From: RUG714 sp964623515
Lineage (GTDB): Bacteria > Bacillota > Clostridia > Oscillospirales > Acutalibacteraceae
Reading direction: 5' to 3'
Length of the DNA: 28,102 nucleotides
NCBI GenBank assembly: GCA_964623515.1
Contig: CAZURV010000023.1
Location: 1 to 28,102 of the forward strand
Part shown: piece by piece, positions 24,481 through 28,102 of the stretch
Position numbering within the stretch: the first letter of the stretch is position 1
How the letters are laid out: the number at the start of each line of letters is the position of its first letter
The notes under the pieces: model-generated
The model's input: the letters and a program-made list of their open reading frames with translations, nothing else
Database searches by the model: none
What the model was told of the DNA's origin: nothing
Program-made: the position numbers and the translations under genes

Positions 24481-24509
24481 ATTATATCAGTCAAATTGCC
24501 GATTTTCAA
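24481..24509 (-). promoter_or_regulatory. Predicted sigma-A promoter for the XRE regulator gene
   Basis: On the minus strand TTGAAA (24509-24504) and TATAAT (24486-24481) are separated by 17 bp, a strong match. Confidence 0.75.
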
Positions 24510-24575
24510 GCAATGTTAATTTTTTTCAGCAAACAATCACAAAAATTTCACATCTGGTAAATAATAAGAATAATG

Positions 24576-24604
24576 TTGAAAAAATTTTTTAGATATGATA
24601 TGTT
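24576..24604 (+). promoter_or_regulatory. Possible promoter for the dTDP-glucose dehydratase gene
   Basis: TTGAAA (24576-24581) and TATGTT (24599-24604) are 17 bp apart; the -10 match is moderate. The region is divergent from the XRE regulator promoter. Confidence 0.5.
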
Positions 24605-24640
24605 ACTATTTGTTTAACAATAGGTTGTAAAGGAGATATT

Positions 24641-25660
24641 ATGAAAATTTTAATTACGGGCGGAGCCGGTTTTATCGGTTCAAATTTTGTATATTATGAA
24701 CTGGAAAAATATCCCGGAGATATTATTGTGTGTCTAGACGCGCTGACCTATGCAGGAAATCTCGAAACGCTCAAGGATGCTTTGAATAATAAAAACTTTA
24801 AATTTGTTAAAGGAGATATAACGGACCGTGAAATGGTTTTCGGTCTGTTTGAAAAAGAAAAATTTGATATAGTTGTCAATTTTGCGGCTGAAAGTCATGT
24901 TGACCGTTCAATTAGAAATCCCGAAATTTTTTTAAAAACAAATATTTTTGGTACGCATGTTCTGATGGAGGCATCGCTGAAATTTGGTGTTAAGCGATAT
25001 CATCAAATATCAACCGATGAAGTTTACGGAGATTTGCCGCTGGACAGACCGGATTTAATGTTTACTGAAACCACTCCGATTCACGCTTCCAGTCCGTATT
25101 CTGCTTCCAAGGCGAGTGCTGATTTGCTTGTGGGAGCTTATTACCGAACATTCGGTCTTCCTGCAACGATTTCCCGTTGTTCAAATAACTATGGACCGTA
25201 TCATTTTCCCGAAAAGCTGATTCCGCTGATTATTTCACGCGCTCTCGCCGATGAAAGTCTGCCTGTTTACGGCACGGGAGAAAATGTAAGGGATTGGCTT
25301 TATGTGAAAGATCACTGCGCGGCGATTGATTTAATCATCAGAAAAGGCACCGAAGGTGAAATATACAATATCGGCGGTCATAACGAAAAAAGCAATTTGG
25401 ATGTAGTAAAGATTATTCTTAAGGAGCTGGGCAAGCCCGAAAGCCTCATCAGTTATGTTGCGGATAGAAAAGGCCACGATTTGAGATACGCCATAAATCC
25501 CGATAAAATTCACAGGGAACTCGGCTGGCTGCCCGAAACGTCCTTTGAAGAGGGCATCAGAAAAACAATAAAATGGTATCTTGAAAATAAAGAATGGTGG
25601 CAAAATATCATCAACGGAGAGTACAGGGATTATTACGAAAAAATGTATGGTGGAAACTGA
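24641..25660 (+). CDS. rfbB: dTDP-glucose 4,6-dehydratase
   Basis: A 339-residue short-chain dehydrogenase/reductase that turns dTDP-glucose into dTDP-4-keto-6-deoxyglucose, the second step toward dTDP-rhamnose and other deoxysugars for surface glycans. NAD-binding GGAGFIGSNFVYYEL is at the N-terminus. FAAESHVDRSIRNP, the catalytic STDEVYGDL and the YxxxK motif SPYSASKASAD are intact, as are RCSNNYGPYHFPEKLIPL and YGTGENVRDWLYVKDHC. Length is usual. GTAAAGGAGATATT precedes the ATG at 24641. The other three dTDP-rhamnose genes (rfbA, rfbC, rfbD) are not in the window. A perfect terminator follows at 25717-25748, so the gene is probably transcribed alone. Confidence 0.95.
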   Translation: MKILITGGAGFIGSNFVYYELEKYPGDIIVCLDALTYAGNLETLKDALNNKNFKFVKGDITDREMVFGLFEKEKFDIVVNFAAESHVDRSIRNPEIFLKTNIFGTHVLMEASLKFGVKRYHQISTDEVYGDLPLDRPDLMFTETTPIHASSPYSASKASADLLVGAYYRTFGLPATISRCSNNYGPYHFPEKLIPLIISRALADESLPVYGTGENVRDWLYVKDHCAAIDLIIRKGTEGEIYNIGGHNEKSNLDVVKIILKELGKPESLISYVADRKGHDLRYAINPDKIHRELGWLPETSFEEGIRKTIKWYLENKEWWQNIINGEYRDYYEKMYGGN

Positions 25661-25716
25661 GTGCATTACATGGAAAAGGGGATAACTATCAGTCAAAATA
25701 TCAAGGAATAACTGTA

Positions 25717-25748
25717 AAAATGAGCGCGGAACAAACCGCGCTCATTTT
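25717..25748 (+). terminator. Intrinsic terminator after rfbB
   Basis: AAAATGAGCGCGG (25717-25729) pairs perfectly with CCGCGCTCATTTT (25736-25748) around AACAAA. It lies 56 bp past the rfbB stop. Confidence 0.9.
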
Positions 25749-25750
25749 CG

Positions 25751-26031
25751 ACTTGTGTGTATTTCATTTAATCTCGGGATATGCCGGGGAACGGAAATCA
25801 CTTAAAGTAAGGAGTGAAGCAGACACCGGAAATAGAAAAACGGAACTGGCGACAACAAGACTGATTACAGGAAATTGAACGAGGTGCGGCGTACAACAGG
25901 TCGGGAGGGGTTACAAAAGAACAACGGAAATGATTATAGTTTTAATATATATATATATGCAGACTAATTTGTAAATATGTGGTATAATAGAAATGTACAA
26001 AGATGATAACTAGGGATAGGGGGATAATTGG
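25751..26031. other. Intergenic stretch before fic: no gene recognised
   Basis: After the terminator, 25751-25930 has a base texture unlike its surroundings (purine-rich plus strand, several open frames without ribosome-binding sites). It may be the decayed edge of an inserted element. An alternating AT tract lies at about 25944-25957. A TATAAT with an upstream TG (extended -10, 25983-25988) probably drives fic; no good -35 was found. Confidence 0.45.
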
Positions 26032-26658
26032 ATGTTAGAAAACAAATTAGGTATAGAAACACAAAGCGAGCTTGACAGAGAGGAAGAAAAAATCACAAAG
26101 TTAAAGGCTCTTGAATTATATGATAAAGGATTAATAGATAATTTTAGTGTTGGAACATTTGAAGGATTGAAACAGATACATAAATATTTGTTTGAAGATA
26201 TTTATTATTTTGCAGGTAAAATCAGAGAAGAAAATATTGCAAAAGGTAATTTCCGATTTGCACCTGTTATGTATTTGCAAACGGCGCTCGAAAATATTGA
26301 TAAAATGCCACAGTCAACATTTGATGAAATCATAGAAAAATATGTTGAAATGAATGTGGCACATCCTTTCAGAGAGGGCAATGGTAGAAGCACAAGAATA
26401 TGGCTTGATGCTATATTAAAGAAAGAATTAAAGGTAGTTGTTGACTGGAGTAAGGTAGACAAACAGGACTACTTATCTGCAATGGAACGCAGTCCATTCA
26501 AAGATATTGAAATCAAAGTATTGTTGAAAGAGGCGTTAACGAATAAAATTGCAGACAGAGATGTATATATGATGGGCATTGATGCAAGTTATCACTATGA
26601 AGGGTATAACACTTATTCTACAAAAACCTTAGTAATACAAATAACGAACGGAGCATAA
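26032..26658 (+). CDS. Fic-domain AMP-transferase with C-terminal inhibitory motif (class III type)
   Basis: A 208-residue Fic/DOC-family protein. These enzymes usually transfer AMP from ATP to a hydroxyl of a target protein; targets of small bacterial Fics include DNA gyrase and topoisomerase IV. The catalytic motif H111-PFREGNGRSTR-122 is complete, with catalytic H111 and phosphate-binding residues. IREENIAKGNFRFAP forms the flap that positions the target. Near the end is S186-YHY-E190-G191, which fits the [ST]xxxE[GN] inhibitory helix, placing the self-inhibiting glutamate at E190 as in Neisseria NmFic. Y187 matches the NmFic tyrosine that is modified on activation, as I recall it. The ATG at 26032 follows AGGGGGATAATTGG. 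The base composition looks more AT-rich than the genes to its left, suggesting transfer. No antitoxin gene is needed or seen. Confidence 0.9.
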   Translation: MLENKLGIETQSELDREEEKITKLKALELYDKGLIDNFSVGTFEGLKQIHKYLFEDIYYFAGKIREENIAKGNFRFAPVMYLQTALENIDKMPQSTFDEIIEKYVEMNVAHPFREGNGRSTRIWLDAILKKELKVVVDWSKVDKQDYLSAMERSPFKDIEIKVLLKEALTNKIADRDVYMMGIDASYHYEGYNTYSTKTLVIQITNGA

Positions 26659-26786
26659 TTGATAGCAAAGCAGATGATTTTGGCGGAGATTATTATTGAT
26701 TTTTGACAAATGGCAAAACAGAAAGGACAAAATAATGATGACAACAAAAACCGCATAACAGCGTCATTTAAGAACATTTTGCGTAT

Positions 26787-26820
26787 AATAAAAAAGCAGT
26801 TGAAAAACTGCTTTTTTTTG
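26787..26820 (+). terminator. Intrinsic terminator after fic
   Basis: AAAAAGCAGTT (26791-26801) pairs perfectly with AACTGCTTTTT (26806-26816) around GAAA and is followed by more T. It suits the plus strand. Confidence 0.88.
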
Positions 26821-26845
26821 GCGGAGAAGGGAAGATACGATTTTT

Positions 26846-26871
26846 TTAAACCTCGTAGCTACGTTGTTTAA
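26846..26871. other. 26-bp dyad next to the integrase stop, candidate attachment or binding site
   Basis: TTAAAC (26846-26851) and GTTTAA (26866-26871) flank the perfect palindrome CGTAGCTACG (26854-26863), giving 22 of 26 symmetric positions. The site ends 21 bp past the integrase stop. On neither strand is it followed by a T-run, so it is not a normal terminator. Tyrosine recombinase core sites are short inverted repeats near int, so an attachment core is possible. Confidence 0.4.
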
Positions 26872-26892
26872 GGCACTTGGTTTTTGGGGCTG

Positions 26893-28050
26893 TTAGTTTA
26901 TCATTAGTTTATTTTCAATAAAATATTTTTCAGCCTGTTCAATGTAAACATTTTCGTAATTGTCAAAAACATCACAATAGGTGTTTAATGTTACCCTTAT
27001 ATCCGTATGCCCTAACTGGTGCTGAAGCACTTTCGCGGGTACGCCTGCTTCTATACTGCGGGTTGCAAATGTATGGCGCAGCATATGTTGATTAAAACCT
27101 TTATCACTCTCAGATATACCATATCGAACAATCAGCCGTTTAAAATAACAATTCACTTGTCCTGTACTGATAAGTTTATCTTTTCTTATGAAAAACAGAT
27201 TATCGGCATTTTCAGTAAAGTAATTATCATAATATGACTTTAACAACTGATATACAATGTTATTCATTTGCAATGTACGCTGACCTGCGAGCGTTTTTGT
27301 GTCAGTTCCAATGAAAGCACGTCCGTATTCATCACGTGATACGGTACGTTCTATTTTAATGGTTTTAAACGCGAAATTAACGCTTTCTGAGGATAGAGCA
27401 GAAACTTCACCTATACGCATTCCGGTAAACAAGCTTAACAGAAGCATTGTTCTGTATGGTTCTGCATTATCTTTATTTAATGCGTTAATCAAACTCTGCT
27501 GTTCTTGCAGGGTTAAGGCACGTACCTTTTTAGTCGGCTTTTTTGATTTTGGTATACGCATATCCTGAAGTAGGTTATAGCGTATGATGTTCATTTTTAC
27601 AGCCTTATTCAGCGCTGAATTAGCGGCAGCATATGTTTTTTCGATAATCGAATTAGAGTAATTTACAAGGCTTATGAGAAAAGTATTCAAGTCGTATTCT
27701 GTTAATTTGGATATGGGAATGGCAGCAATATTGCTTTTTTCAATCACTTTAATTGTGGCTTTATTTTTAGCGTAAGTGCTGGGCTTGATAACGTTGGTAT
27801 TAAACTTATTATCGTTAAGCATATGCGATATCTGCGGAATCGTGATGTCAGAAGCAGAGGTATATGTACCGGCAATGATTTCCGACTTAATTATATTCAG
27901 CTCGTCTTTGACTTCTTTACGTGTTTTACGCGTTATGGTTTTTAGTTTTGGTCTGCCGTTCGGCAAAATACCGATTTGGATTTGACCTTTCCATTTTTTG
28001 GATTTGTTATCCTGCCATATTGAGCCGGTTCCTTTTTCTCTTCTTGCCAT
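26893..28050 (-). CDS. Tyrosine recombinase/integrase (Tn916/phage type)
   Basis: A 385-residue site-specific recombinase that would cut and rejoin attachment sites of a conjugative element or prophage. The N-terminal arm-type DNA-binding domain covers about 1-60 (GTGSIWQDNKSKKWKGQIQI, then KTRKEVKDEL). A SAM-like core-binding domain spans about 70-175. The catalytic domain follows: R212 in LFTGMRIGEVSAL, H322-xx-R325 in HMLRHTFATR, the histidine of LQHQLGHTDIRV, and the nucleophile Y358 in TLNTYCDVF. All catalytic residues are present, so it should be active. The ATG at 28050 follows AAGGAGTAAAAA. Integrases of this type usually sit at an element end with their stop facing the attachment site, which would put the element to the right, beyond the window. 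Confidence 0.94.
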   Translation of the reverse strand: MARREKGTGSIWQDNKSKKWKGQIQIGILPNGRPKLKTITRKTRKEVKDELNIIKSEIIAGTYTSASDITIPQISHMLNDNKFNTNVIKPSTYAKNKATIKVIEKSNIAAIPISKLTEYDLNTFLISLVNYSNSIIEKTYAAANSALNKAVKMNIIRYNLLQDMRIPKSKKPTKKVRALTLQEQQSLINALNKDNAEPYRTMLLLSLFTGMRIGEVSALSSESVNFAFKTIKIERTVSRDEYGRAFIGTDTKTLAGQRTLQMNNIVYQLLKSYYDNYFTENADNLFFIRKDKLISTGQVNCYFKRLIVRYGISESDKGFNQHMLRHTFATRSIEAGVPAKVLQHQLGHTDIRVTLNTYCDVFDNYENVYIEQAEKYFIENKLMIN

Positions 28051-28102
28051 TTTTTACTCCTTAACGTGTCGAAATCAACCTGTTTAAAATTTACTTAAAT
28101 TC

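Larger units (their letters stand above)
26659..26892. other. Gap between fic and the integrase gene
   Basis: It contains the fic terminator and the dyad at 26846-26871. An ATG at 26709 opens a short lysine-rich frame without a clear ribosome-binding site; I do not call it a gene. Confidence 0.5.

Noticed and set aside
24462..24509. Longer N-terminus for the XRE regulator
   Set aside because: The extension overlaps a strong predicted promoter, while a good ribosome-binding site supports the ATG at 24461.
25594..25878. 94-residue plus-strand frame overlapping the end of rfbB
   Set aside because: It runs through the rfbB end and its terminator hairpin, has no ribosome-binding site and no recognisable motif.
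26659..26790. Antitoxin gene for the Fic protein
   Set aside because: Only very short frames occur, and the Fic protein appears to carry its own inhibitory helix, so a partner is not expected.
26846..26871. Terminator for the integrase gene
   Set aside because: On the minus strand the dyad is followed by an A-run, not a T-run, so it does not fit an intrinsic terminator.

Overview
The window reads as a chromosomal segment of an anaerobic Firmicute, probably class Clostridia. Signs are AGGAGG-type ribosome-binding sites, sigma-A-like promoters with 16-18 bp spacers, a moderate-to-low GC content judged by eye, an oxygen-sensitive acyl-CoA-dehydratase-activase gene set, an ECF transporter S component and a thioredoxin with a non-standard active site. 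No rRNA, tRNA or CRISPR array was seen. Genus cannot be set from this sequence alone.

Layout. 1-1206 holds no convincing gene. It is a complex array of two hairpin-bearing repeat families (A and B), the last copy of B carrying an inverted-repeat insert in its loop. 1207-3347 (minus) is glyA preceded by a LysR regulator. 3797-6761 (plus) is a three-gene cassette: a DUF2229/COG3580-like protein, a COG3581-like protein and a BcrA/BadF/HgdC-type activator ATPase. It is flanked on both sides by same-orientation copies of a third repeat (C). 7075-8278 (minus) carries inorganic pyrophosphatase and an ECF S component. 8459-9650 is a trxA-trxB operon. 9785-11383 (minus) is a CubicO-type serine hydrolase and 11928-13457 (minus) a YifB/ComM ATPase. 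13680-18618 (plus) is a phosphohexomutase, a 33-residue membrane peptide too short for usual gene calling, and a GH2 beta-galactosidase; together these would send galactosides and glucose phosphates into glycolysis or sugar-nucleotide supply. 18872-23973 (plus) is a tight run of trkA, trkH, a FemAB-type peptidyltransferase and a divergent alanine-racemase-like protein, joining K+ uptake to cell-wall genes. 24087-24461 (minus) is a small XRE regulator and 24641-25660 (plus) an isolated dTDP-glucose 4,6-dehydratase.

The right end (about 25750-28102) looks like accessory DNA. It has a Fic AMP-transferase with its own C-terminal inhibitory motif, then a Tn916/phage-type tyrosine integrase reading leftward with a 26-bp dyad just past its stop. 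A mobile element probably extends beyond the right edge.

Most worth a second look: the split activase cassette between C repeats; the A/B arrays, including a compensatory base-pair change in a B hairpin; the FemAB plus divergent alanine racemase pair; the class III Fic protein; and the dyad beside the integrase. All functions are read from motifs; no database search was run.
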